Below are positions 6,628-12,611 of a stretch of DNA of 12,611 nucleotides, one piece after another (position 1 is the first letter of the stretch; each line of letters opens with the position of its first letter). Origin of the DNA: Clostridiales bacterium (lineage in GTDB: Bacteria > Bacillota > Clostridia > Oscillospirales > CAG-272); the NCBI GenBank assembly GCA_003522145.1, contig DPGD01000028.1, forward strand, positions 1 to 12,611. Reading direction: 5' to 3'. The notes beneath the pieces were generated by a model. It was not told where the DNA came from, did no database searches, and saw only the letters and a list, made by a program, of their open reading frames with translations. The position numbers and the translations under genes were made by a program.

Positions 6628-8025
6628 ATGCAGGAAATGGAAGCGCCCATGAATTTTTGGGGAGATACCGTGGCAGCGATTTCCACGCCCTACGGAAAGG
6701 GCGGGGTCGGAATGATTCGCATATCCGGGCCGGAGGCCCTTGCGGTGGCGGAGGCCATGTTTCGGCCTCAAAGCGGCAGAACGGTGGGAGAGCTTCCCGA
6801 CAGGCAGGCCACATACGGCAAAATTCTTTATAAAAAGGAGTTCTTAGATGACGGGGTCCTGACTTTGTATAAGGCTCCCCGCTCCTTCACCGGAGAGAAT
6901 GTGGCGGAGATCTGCTGTCACGGAGGCGTGCTGTTGACCGAAAAGGTCTTGGAAAGTGCGCTTTTGTGCGGAGCGGTTCCTGCCGGAGCGGGCGAGTTTT
7001 CCAAAAGAGCGTTTCTGAACGGAAAAATCACTCTTTCTGAGGCAGAAGCGGTGATCGATTTGATCAACGCCGAAAGTGAAGTGCAATTGCGCATTGCGGG
7101 AGAAAACAGCACAGGAGCCTTGGGGCGCCGGGTGCAGGAAATTTATGAGGCGCTGTGCCGGCTGCTGGCATCCATGTACGCCTTCACGGACTATCCGGAC
7201 GAGGATCTGACCGATCTTTCTCCAAAGGAATTGGGGGCAGAACTTTTGAATATCCGGAAGAAGTTAGAAAACCTCACGGCCGGGTATCGGCAGGGACACG
7301 CCGTGATGGAAGGCTTGAAAACCGTCATTGTTGGGCGCCCCAACACCGGAAAATCCTCGCTTCTGAACGGAATTTTGGGCAAGGACCGGGCCATCGTTTC
7401 GCCGGTGGCGGGCACCACCCGGGATACGGTGGAGGAAAATGTTTTTGTAGGCAGGGTGCTTTTACACCTGTGCGACACGGCGGGTATTCATGGCACGACC
7501 AACGATGTGGAACGGCTGGGCGTGAAACGGAGTCTTGAAAAACTGAAGGAAGCGGAATTGATTCTGGCGGTTTTTGACGGCAGTGAAGAGGCCAGCGGAG
7601 AGGATCGGCAGCTTTTAGGGCTTTTGGGGGAGCAAAGAGCCCCGGTGATCGCACTGCTGAACAAAAGCGATCTGCCCGCCCGGTTTGAACGCACCCTCCT
7701 TGCGCCCTACAAAACCTTTGCCTTTTCGGCCAAGGAGGAGGGAATGCCCCGGGAGTTGCCCCGGTACCTGGAGGAGCTCTTTGAAACCGACAGGCTCAAT
7801 ACTTCCGAAAAGGGACTGCTGACCAACGCCCGGCAGGCGGCGGCCGCCGAAGAGGCACTGGCGGCGGTGGATCGGGCGCTGGAGGCGTTGGAGATGGGAC
7901 AAACCCAGGACCTTGCGGCTTTGGACCTGGAGATCGCCATGGAGCGCTTAGGTGAGATCGACGGAAGAAGTGTGCGGGAGGATATTGTTTCGGAAATCTT
8001 TTCCAGATTCTGTGTGGGAAAATAA
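6628..8025 (+). CDS. mnmE: tRNA uridine-5-carboxymethylaminomethyl(34) synthesis GTPase MnmE
   Basis: MnmE works with MnmG to modify the wobble uridine (U34) of certain tRNAs, using GTP, FAD and a one-carbon unit on folate. The N-terminal folate-binding domain is typical (DTVAAISTPYGKGGVGMIRISG, AEAVIDLINA). The G domain has all key motifs: P-loop G236-RPNTGKS243, G2 T263-T-R-D266, G3 D283-TAG286 and G4 N345-KSD348. The protein ends in F461-C-V-G-K465, close to the FCIGK signature, with C462 the conserved cysteine. At 465 residues it is slightly longer than usual. The start at 6628 has AAGGA 10 bases upstream; in-frame ATGs at 6637 and 6649 are alternatives, and 6649 (MNFWGDTV) gives the most family-like N terminus. 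Its usual neighbour mnmG is not here; tatD follows instead. Confidence 0.96.
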   Translation: MQEMEAPMNFWGDTVAAISTPYGKGGVGMIRISGPEALAVAEAMFRPQSGRTVGELPDRQATYGKILYKKEFLDDGVLTLYKAPRSFTGENVAEICCHGGVLLTEKVLESALLCGAVPAGAGEFSKRAFLNGKITLSEAEAVIDLINAESEVQLRIAGENSTGALGRRVQEIYEALCRLLASMYAFTDYPDEDLTDLSPKELGAELLNIRKKLENLTAGYRQGHAVMEGLKTVIVGRPNTGKSSLLNGILGKDRAIVSPVAGTTRDTVEENVFVGRVLLHLCDTAGIHGTTNDVERLGVKRSLEKLKEAELILAVFDGSEEASGEDRQLLGLLGEQRAPVIALLNKSDLPARFERTLLAPYKTFAFSAKEEGMPRELPRYLEELFETDRLNTSEKGLLTNARQAAAAEEALAAVDRALEALEMGQTQDLAALDLEIAMERLGEIDGRSVREDIVSEIFSRFCVGK

Positions 8026-8070
8026 AGAGTTCTGTCCCGGTTGGGGCGGGCTGGGCTTTTATGGGAATTT

Positions 8071-8198
8071 CTTTGGGAGATCCGTAGTTTTATGAAGGCC
8101 AAGGGTTCGCTCTGATGCGACACGGTATCATAAATGCACAGATCCTTCGGAAAGCCCGGACACAAATTTTAGGGGCTTGGTTTCTGTGACCAAAGCCC
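8071..8198. other. Structured spacer between mnmE and tatD
   Basis: The 209-bp gap contains nested inverted repeats. CTTT (8071-8074) with AAAG (8151-8154) and GATC (8079-8082) with GATC (8141-8144) enclose TTTATGA/TCATAAA (8088-8094 with 8127-8133). A short TCGC/GCGA hairpin sits inside. A second hairpin follows, GGGCTTGGT (8173-8181) with ACCAAAGCCC (8189-8198), 9 bp with one bulged A. Neither is followed by a T-run. It matches no riboswitch class, tRNA or T-box that I recognise. It could be a dispersed repeat, an RNA processing element or a small RNA. Confidence 0.4.
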
Positions 8199-8234
8199 GA
8201 AGGGGCGGAAATAAAACAGGCAGAGGATGCCATT

Positions 8235-9038
8235 ATGGAAAAAATGTTTGATACCCATGCTCATTATTTTGATGAGAAGTACAAGGAGATTCCGGAGGGA
8301 GCAGAGGGCCTGCTTTCCCGGTTGTTTGAAGAGCAGGTGGAGTATGTGCTCAACGCTGCAACCTCCACAGCGGATTCTCTTGCGGTCTTAGAGTTCTGCG
8401 ATCGCTTTCCGGGGTGCTACGGAGCAGTGGGCGTTCATCCCGAAAATTGCGACAGGGAAGGGAGCGTTGAGGAAGCACTGCGGATCCTGCGCACTCTTTG
8501 CAGACATGGGAAGGTTGTGGCCGTCGGAGAAATCGGCTTGGATTATCACTGGGAAGAGAATCCGCTAAAGGAAGTGCAGAAGGCGTTCTTCCGGGCCCAG
8601 ATGGAGCTGGCAGGGGAATTGGGGCTTCCGGCGGTGATCCACGCCCGGGATGCACACGGGGACACCTTTGAACTGCTTTCGGAATTTTCAAATGTGCCTA
8701 CGGTTCTGCACTCCTATTCCGGCTCGCCCGAAATGGCGCGGCAGTATTTGCAGAAGGGAGAACGGTATATTTCCTTTTCGGGGGTGCTGACCTATAAAAA
8801 CGCTGTTCAGACGGTGGAAACAGCCCGGCTGGTTCCCCTTGACCGGATGCTTTTGGAAACCGACTGTCCCTATCTTCCTCCGGTGCCCTACCGAGGAAGG
8901 ATGAATCATTCGGGCTATATGATCGAGACGGCGAAAAAATTGGCCGAAATTAAAGAAATTTCTCTTGAAAAACTGATTTTTCAGACAAAAAAGAACGCTT
9001 TATCTGTTTTCGGAATTCAAAAAATCTCAAAAAATTGA
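8235..9038 (+). CDS. tatD: TatD-family metal-dependent hydrolase (DNase)
   Basis: TatD proteins are cytoplasmic TIM-barrel enzymes with metal-dependent DNase (3'-5' exonuclease) activity, linked to DNA repair and turnover. The 267-residue length is normal. The metal-site residues are present in order: D6-T-H8-A-H10, E99 in GEIGLDYHW, H136 in PAVIHARDAH, H159 in VLHSYSG and D210 in ETDCPYLPP. The start at 8235 has AGAGGA 7 bases upstream; an in-frame ATG at 8244 would remove three residues just before the metal motif. No clear promoter is visible in the spacer, so it may be read through from mnmE. It is one of several TatD-like paralogues common in bacteria, and the symbol denotes the family rather than a proven orthologue. 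Its last codons form the left arm of the terminator. Confidence 0.92.
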   Translation: MEKMFDTHAHYFDEKYKEIPEGAEGLLSRLFEEQVEYVLNAATSTADSLAVLEFCDRFPGCYGAVGVHPENCDREGSVEEALRILRTLCRHGKVVAVGEIGLDYHWEENPLKEVQKAFFRAQMELAGELGLPAVIHARDAHGDTFELLSEFSNVPTVLHSYSGSPEMARQYLQKGERYISFSGVLTYKNAVQTVETARLVPLDRMLLETDCPYLPPVPYRGRMNHSGYMIETAKKLAEIKEISLEKLIFQTKKNALSVFGIQKISKN

Positions 9039-9056
9039 TTTTTTTGAGATTTTTTT
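9019..9056 (+). terminator. AT-rich terminator overlapping the 3' end of tatD
   Basis: AAAAAA-TCTC-AAAAAA (9019-9034) pairs with T7-GAGA-T7 (9039-9056) across TTGA, which includes the stop codon. The T-rich 3' arm and further T-runs act as the tail. The A-rich left arm would give a T-tail on the other strand, so it may work in both directions. The low-GC stem is unusual, but it has about 16 bp. Confidence 0.7.
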
Positions 9057-9087
9057 GTTTTTTTTAGATATTTTATTGAAAAACCAC

Positions 9088-9116
9088 TTGACAAGAGCGG
9101 AATGTGGCGTTATAAT
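9088..9116 (+). promoter_or_regulatory. Consensus sigma-A promoter of glnN
   Basis: TTGACA (9088-9093) and TATAAT (9111-9116) match the consensus exactly with the ideal 17-bp spacer. Transcription should start near 9123, giving a leader of about 108 nt. Confidence 0.95.
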
Positions 9117-9125
9117 CAACCCATA

Positions 9126-9202
9126 TTTTCAGTAAAAAAACGAAAAAACAGGTTTTTTGCTGAAAAAATTGAAAAAATCTTTGTTTTATCCGTTACATCG
9201 GA
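9126..9202 (+). other. Leader structures of glnN
   Basis: TTTTCAG (9126-9132) pairs with CTGAAAA (9160-9166) around an A-run/T-run inner stem (9143-9148 with 9153-9158). Further on, TCCG (9189-9192) pairs with CGGA (9199-9202) across a six-base loop TTACAT. That loop lacks the A1/G4 pattern of ANTAR-protein target hairpins. No known glutamine riboswitch is evident. The leader may still have regulatory folding, but this is not shown. Confidence 0.35.
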
Positions 9203-9230
9203 GAAATAAACCGAAAGGAAGTATAGAAAA

Positions 9231-11315
9231 ATGGGAAAGCTCTCTGAAAACTTTGGCGCTATGGTTTTTAACGATGCGGTGATGCATGAAAAACTGCCGA
9301 AAGACATCTACCGTTCGCTGAAGCAGACGATTTCCGAAGGAAAGGATCTGGACATCACCTTAGCCAACGCCGTGGCGAATGCCATGAAGGATTGGGCGAT
9401 TGAGAAGGGGGCAACCCACTACACCCACTGGTTCCAGCCGCTGACCGGAATCACGGCAGAGAAGCATGACAGCTTTCTGTCCCCCCAGAAGGACGGCAGT
9501 ATCATCGAGGAGTTTTCGGGAAAGCGCCTGATCAAAGGCGAACCCGACGCTTCGTCTTTCCCCTCCGGCGGATTGCGGGCCACCTTTGAAGCCAGAGGCT
9601 ACACGGCCTGGGACCCGACCTCCTATGCGTTCATCAAAGACAAGACCCTCTGCATTCCCACGGCCTTCTGCTCCTACGGGGGAGAGGTTTTAGACAAAAA
9701 GACCCCGCTTCTTCGCTCGGTGGAAGCACTTTCGGTGCAGGCAACCAGAGTGATGAATCTGCTGGGCTACAAGGATGTGACCGGGGTTCATGCCTGCGTG
9801 GGCGCAGAGCAGGAGTATTTCCTTGTGGACAAGAAAACCTATGCACAGCGGGAAGATTTGCGCATTTGCGGCAGAACGCTTTTCGGCGCACCTTCTCCCA
9901 AAGGGCAGGAGTTGGACGATCACTATTTCGGCGTCATCAAGCCCAGGGTCAAGGCCTTCATGGAAGAACTGAACGAGGAGCTGTGGGAACTGGGCATCTA
10001 TGCCAGCACCGAGCACAACGAGGTGGCACCCTCCCAGCATGAATTGGCGCCGGTCTTTACCGTTGCCAACAACGCCTGCGACCAGAACCAGCTGACCATG
10101 GAGATCATGAAGAAGGTGGCCGACCGTCACGGACTGGTCTGCCTGCTGCACGAAAAACCCTTCCGGGGCGTGAATGGTTCGGGCAAGCACAACAACTGGT
10201 CCATCGAAACGAACACCGGTCTGAATCTGTTCAAGCCCGGAGACGATCCCTTTGAAAATACGGTGTTCCTGCTGTTTTTGGCGGCTGTCATCACAGCGGT
10301 GGACAATTATCAGGATCTGCTGCGCATTTCGGTGGCTTCCCCTTCCAACGACTGCCGTTTGGGCGGCAACGAAGCTCCTCCCGCAATTGTTTCCATGTAT
10401 CTGGGCGATGAATTGACCGGAATTTTGGATTGCGTGGAAAGCGGAAAGAAATACTTTGGCGCCAAGCGCACCCATATGCAAACCGGCGTGCATGTGTTGC
10501 CCGACTTCAAAAAGGACACCACGGACCGGAACCGGACTTCACCTTTTGCCTTTACCGGAAACAAGTTTGAATTCCGGATGCCAGGCTCTGCGCAGTCCAT
10601 TTCCGACACCAACACCGTGCTGAACACCGCCTTGGCAGAGGTGCTTTCGGGCTTTGCCGATCGGCTGGAGGGCAAAAAAGAGGTGAGCGCCGCCGCCAGA
10701 CGGATCGTCCGGGATGCATACAGAGAGCACAAGAGGATCATCTTTAACGGCAACAACTATTCTGAGGAATGGGTGAAGGAGGCAGAAAAGCGCGGTCTTT
10801 GCAATCTGCCCACAGCCGCAGATGCCATTCCTCTGTTAGTGAAGGAAAAGAATATGGCGCTCTTCTCCAAAACCGGCATTTTCTCCGAAACCGAGCTACG
10901 CTCCAGATGTGCCATTATGCTGCAGAATTATGTTTCGGTGCTGTCTATCGAGGCACTGACCATGCTGGATATGGCAAGAGTTCAGTTTGCCCCGGCTCTG
11001 AATCGGGGAGCCGCCGAATTGTGCAGACAGCTTTCCGAAGTGCAGGGTATCGGTGTGCAGACCGGCTCTCTCCAAGCCGCCGCCGTTGCCGCAGTGGATT
11101 CGGTAGAGGCGCTTTACCAAGCTACAAAGAACCTTTCAGATGCCTGTGCTTCCCTGAAAACCATGGGGGATGTGGGCGCTTCTGCGGATTTTTGCAGGGA
11201 TACGCTGTTGCCCCGTATGGAGGAATTGCGCACCGTGGTGGACACGGCCGAAAAGGTCACTCCTGCCGATCTGTGGCCTATGCCCACCTATAAGGATCTG
11301 CTCTTCAATGTGTGA
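9231..11315 (+). CDS. glnN: Type III glutamine synthetase
   Basis: This cytoplasmic enzyme makes glutamine from glutamate and ammonia with ATP, the main entry of ammonium into metabolism. At 694 residues it has the length of the GSIII class, well above the roughly 450-470 of GSI. The N-terminal region is GSIII-specific (MVFNDAVMHEKLP, THWFQPLTG, ITAEKHDSF, FPSGGLRATFEARGYTAWDPTS). Catalytic-core motifs are intact: E193-Q-E195 in VGAEQEYFLVD, E261-H-N-E264 in STEHNEVAPSQHE, N315-GSGKH320, R435 in NRTSPFAF and R449 in EFRMPGS. AAAGGA lies 11 bases before the ATG. It is monocistronic, with a consensus promoter and its own terminator. No PII, regulator or glutamate synthase gene lies alongside. 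GSIII is common in Bacteroidetes, cyanobacteria and Clostridia. Confidence 0.97.
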   Translation: MGKLSENFGAMVFNDAVMHEKLPKDIYRSLKQTISEGKDLDITLANAVANAMKDWAIEKGATHYTHWFQPLTGITAEKHDSFLSPQKDGSIIEEFSGKRLIKGEPDASSFPSGGLRATFEARGYTAWDPTSYAFIKDKTLCIPTAFCSYGGEVLDKKTPLLRSVEALSVQATRVMNLLGYKDVTGVHACVGAEQEYFLVDKKTYAQREDLRICGRTLFGAPSPKGQELDDHYFGVIKPRVKAFMEELNEELWELGIYASTEHNEVAPSQHELAPVFTVANNACDQNQLTMEIMKKVADRHGLVCLLHEKPFRGVNGSGKHNNWSIETNTGLNLFKPGDDPFENTVFLLFLAAVITAVDNYQDLLRISVASPSNDCRLGGNEAPPAIVSMYLGDELTGILDCVESGKKYFGAKRTHMQTGVHVLPDFKKDTTDRNRTSPFAFTGNKFEFRMPGSAQSISDTNTVLNTALAEVLSGFADRLEGKKEVSAAARRIVRDAYREHKRIIFNGNNYSEEWVKEAEKRGLCNLPTAADAIPLLVKEKNMALFSKTGIFSETELRSRCAIMLQNYVSVLSIEALTMLDMARVQFAPALNRGAAELCRQLSEVQGIGVQTGSLQAAAVAAVDSVEALYQATKNLSDACASLKTMGDVGASADFCRDTLLPRMEELRTVVDTAEKVTPADLWPMPTYKDLLFNV

Positions 11316-11352
11316 AACAGAACCTCCTCCCGGCTTCCTAAGGGGAACGGTG

Positions 11353-11395
11353 CAAGACCGATAAGGAGGGCAATGCATAAGCCTGTCGGTTTTTG
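11353..11395 (+). terminator. First terminator candidate after glnN
   Basis: ACCGA (11357-11361) pairs with TCGGT (11386-11390), extended outward by A-T pairs. TTTTTG runs on at 11390-11395. A short GGC/GCC inner stem is possible. It starts about 40 bp after the glnN stop. Confidence 0.5.
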
Positions 11396-11457
11396 TACAG
11401 TGTTGGGCAAGTCGTTTCCGTTTATGGAACACGGTTCTTTCTCTTCTTCAAAGGAAT

Positions 11458-11495
11458 ACTGCCCGGACTTTCAAGCTCCGGGCAGTCGTTTTTTT
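11458..11495 (+). terminator. Strong Rho-independent terminator downstream of glnN
   Basis: A perfect 10-bp stem ACTGCCCGGA/TCCGGGCAGT (11458-11467 with 11477-11486) closes on a 9-base loop. It is followed by CG and seven T residues (11489-11495). Confidence 0.92.
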
Positions 11496-11524
11496 ACTCC
11501 GGGCATTCGGTATGATTTCTGGAA

Positions 11525-11542
11525 TTTTCCATATATGGAAAA
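11525..11542. promoter_or_regulatory. 18-bp perfect palindrome upstream of the VanW promoter
   Basis: The sequence TTTTCCATATATGGAAAA is perfectly self-complementary. It ends 5 bp before the candidate -35 box at 11548. Its location and symmetry fit a binding site for a dimeric repressor or activator; the regulator is unknown. Confidence 0.4.
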
Positions 11543-11547
11543 AATCG

Positions 11548-11578
11548 TTGATTTTCTGAAAGAAATGCCGTCTATAAG
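11548..11578 (+). promoter_or_regulatory. Probable promoter of the VanW-family gene
   Basis: TTGATT (11548-11553) and TATAAG (11573-11578) are spaced 19 bp apart, slightly long. Reading the -10 as CTATAA shortens the spacer to 18. The match is fair, and the position just after a terminator and before the gene supports it. Confidence 0.5.
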
Positions 11579-11642
11579 AATGAATTCCTCCGGAATTTCC
11601 GGATGCTTCTGACAAATTTAGTATTCTGAAAGGAAAACTTCT

Positions 11643-12470
11643 ATGGAAAAGCCAAAAAAGCGCTCCCTTTTGCGGGCAAAATGCGGAATGTTCTACTACA
11701 AGACCAAAAGAAAACTTTTGTGGTGCCGGATGCGCCGGCAGTTTGCCGCCCAAAGGCCGGCAGAGCTTCTGCCGGAGGTGCAGTTTTCTCACCATACGCC
11801 CCTTCTGCGGAAGCTGAAGGATGTGGATATGGAATTGCAATACAACAAGGTGGTGAATCTCCGGCTTGCGGCGGAAAAGATCGATCGTGTGATCCTTTAT
11901 CCCGGGCAGACCTTCAGCTTCTGGTATCTTGTGGGCAAAACCTCGGCGAAAAAAGAATATAAGGAGGGAATGGTTTTGAAAAACGGCACCGTCGGACGGG
12001 GAATCGGCGGGGGGCTTTGTCAGATGACCAATCTGATTTACTGGATGACCCTGCACACCCCTCTGACGGTGGTAGAGCGCTATCGGCACGGATACGATGT
12101 GTTCCCCGATTCGGGGCGCACCCAGCCTTTTGCCAGCGGTGCCACCTGCTATTATCCCCATTTGGATCTGATGATCCGGAACGATACCAAGGAGCCCTAT
12201 CAGCTGCATGTTTTCGTGGGAGAAACCGATCTGGAGGGGCAGTGGCGTTCGGTAAAAAAGCCGGAATACATCTATGAAATCGTGGAGAAGAATCACGAGA
12301 TGCGGGCAGAGCTTTGGGGCGGTTACAGTCGGCACAATCAGCTTTACCGCCGTGTTTTAGACCGGGAGGGTCGTTTTTTGCGGGAGGAATTTGTGGTTTC
12401 CAATTCTGCCATCATGATGTATCCGCCCTTTCTTTCGGCGGGCACAGACCATTCGGAATATGAACGGTAG
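11643..12470 (+). CDS. VanW family protein
   Basis: This 275-residue protein belongs to the VanW family, whose biochemical role is not established; vanW was named from vanB-type glycopeptide-resistance clusters. The diagnostic core is clear: YNKVVNLRLAAEKID, LYPGQTFSFWYLVG, YKEGMVLKNG, then GIGGGLCQMTNLIYWMTLHTPLTVVER, and LDLMIRNDTKEPYQLHVFV. The length is that of the short VanW type rather than the long clostridial proteins with extra surface domains. The N terminus is strongly basic, with no clear signal peptide or transmembrane helix, so a cytoplasmic location or non-classical membrane association is possible. ATG 11643 has AAAGGA 8 bases upstream. No vanR, vanS, vanY, vanH, ligase or vanX gene lies in view, so it gives no evidence of vancomycin resistance. 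Confidence 0.92.
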   Translation: MEKPKKRSLLRAKCGMFYYKTKRKLLWCRMRRQFAAQRPAELLPEVQFSHHTPLLRKLKDVDMELQYNKVVNLRLAAEKIDRVILYPGQTFSFWYLVGKTSAKKEYKEGMVLKNGTVGRGIGGGLCQMTNLIYWMTLHTPLTVVERYRHGYDVFPDSGRTQPFASGATCYYPHLDLMIRNDTKEPYQLHVFVGETDLEGQWRSVKKPEYIYEIVEKNHEMRAELWGGYSRHNQLYRRVLDREGRFLREEFVVSNSAIMMYPPFLSAGTDHSEYER

Positions 12471-12516
12471 AGGGCGGAAATACGCTTGATCCCGGATTTT
12501 GTTTTCCTTGGAATGA

Positions 12517-12555
12517 GGGGGCTGTTAAAAAACTCGATGTTTTTAACATCCCCTA
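12517..12555 (+). terminator. Long hairpin downstream of the VanW gene
   Basis: TGTTAAAAA pairs with TTTTTAACA, and AGGGGG/TCCCCT extends it past a bulged C, giving about 15 bp around an 8-base loop. The T-run lies in the 3' arm, and what follows is TATTTGC rather than a T-tail. It could end the VanW transcript or be part of a dispersed repeat. No other terminator is visible before the window ends. Confidence 0.45.
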
Positions 12556-12562
12556 TTTGCAT

Positions 12563-12568
12563 TATAAT
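12563..12568 (+). promoter_or_regulatory. -10-like box near the window end
   Basis: A perfect TATAAT lies 8 bases after the hairpin. The -35 region is poor (TTTTAA, 12541-12546) and falls in the hairpin arm. It may belong to a gene beyond the window. Confidence 0.25.
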
Positions 12569-12611
12569 ATAAAATTTTGCATTTTTGGATTTTGTACATT
12601 TGTCAATGATG

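Larger units (their letters stand above)
11316..11642. other. 327-bp intergenic region between glnN and the VanW gene
   Basis: It holds no convincing gene. It contains two terminator-like hairpins (11353-11395 and 11458-11495), an 18-bp palindrome (11525-11542), a probable promoter (11548-11578) and the ribosome binding site of the next gene (AAAGGA, 11629-11634). A CCTCCT (11323-11328) and an AGGAGG (11364-11369) could pair over about 40 bases. Confidence 0.6.

Noticed and set aside
5382..6686. A 434-codon open frame on the - strand
   Set aside because: It lies antisense to the VWA lipoprotein gene and crosses its terminator. The translation shows no domain motif, and the + strand protein is clearly real.
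8026..8061. Terminator directly after mnmE (CCCG/CGGG with a TTTT tail)
   Set aside because: Only four contiguous GC pairs form; the extension needs mismatches and several wobble pairs, and the tail is four T residues, so support is too weak.
8101..8165. A possible tRNA or T-box fragment around GGGTTCGC
   Set aside because: There is no acceptor stem, anticodon arm or matching T-arm on either strand, and no T-box signature sequence.
9189..9202. ANTAR-protein target hairpin in the glnN leader
   Set aside because: The six-base loop is TTACAT, without the A at position 1 and G at position 4 expected of these targets, and no paired second hairpin of the same type is seen.
9690..10493. A 267-codon open frame on the - strand
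   Set aside because: It is fully antisense to the glutamine synthetase core, whose catalytic motifs are intact, and it has no recognisable motifs.
11373..11612. A 79-codon open frame with AAGGAGG just upstream
   Set aside because: The Shine-Dalgarno-like motif is only 3 bases from the ATG. The frame runs through a strong terminator hairpin and over the probable VanW promoter. The predicted peptide has no recognisable features.
11643..12470. Vancomycin-resistance gene
   Set aside because: VanW alone does not confer resistance, and no ligase, dehydrogenase or dipeptidase gene of a van cluster is in the window.

Overview
The window looks like chromosomal DNA of an anaerobic, low-to-mid-GC Firmicute of the class Clostridia, possibly an Oscillospirales-like gut bacterium. 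I infer this from the near-consensus sigma-A promoters, the strong AGGAGG-type ribosome binding sites, a type III glutamine synthetase, a VanW-family protein, and a sigma factor/VWA-lipoprotein cluster of a type I associate with Clostridia. Species assignment is inference only. All eight genes I support lie on the + strand. I found no tRNA, rRNA, CRISPR array, transposase or phage gene.

Layout. Bases 1-181 hold three small hairpins and a strong promoter. A large exported and membrane-anchored metallophosphoesterase follows (182-3487) and ends at a nested-hairpin terminator. Next is a tightly overlapping three-gene operon: an ECF-type sigma factor (3686-4237), a single-pass membrane protein that is probably its anti-sigma regulator (4234-4824), and a YfbK-like VWA lipoprotein (4824-6398). 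A perfect 12-bp terminator hairpin closes it. A new sigma-A promoter then drives mnmE, the tRNA wobble-uridine modification GTPase (6628-8025). It is followed, after a 209-bp spacer with strong inverted repeats, by a TatD-family metal-dependent nuclease (8235-9038). The terminator of tatD begins inside its own last codons. A consensus promoter (TTGACA, 17 bp, TATAAT) and a roughly 108-nt leader precede glnN, the type III glutamine synthetase (9231-11315). A 327-bp intergenic region with two terminator-like hairpins, an 18-bp palindrome and a probable promoter separates it from a short VanW-family protein (11643-12470). The last 141 bases hold a long hairpin and a -10-like box.

How the genes relate. 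MnmE, TatD and GlnN are housekeeping genes in separate or loosely coupled units. The sigma/regulator/VWA trio is the one clear functional module. Its translational coupling implies one signalling unit, in which a cell-surface VWA lipoprotein could be an output of the sigma factor or part of its sensing arm; that role is inference. The metallophosphoesterase and the VanW protein are stand-alone envelope-related genes. I did not find a clearly undescribed system. The sigma/membrane-regulator/VWA operon and the structured mnmE-tatD spacer are the best candidates for a second look.
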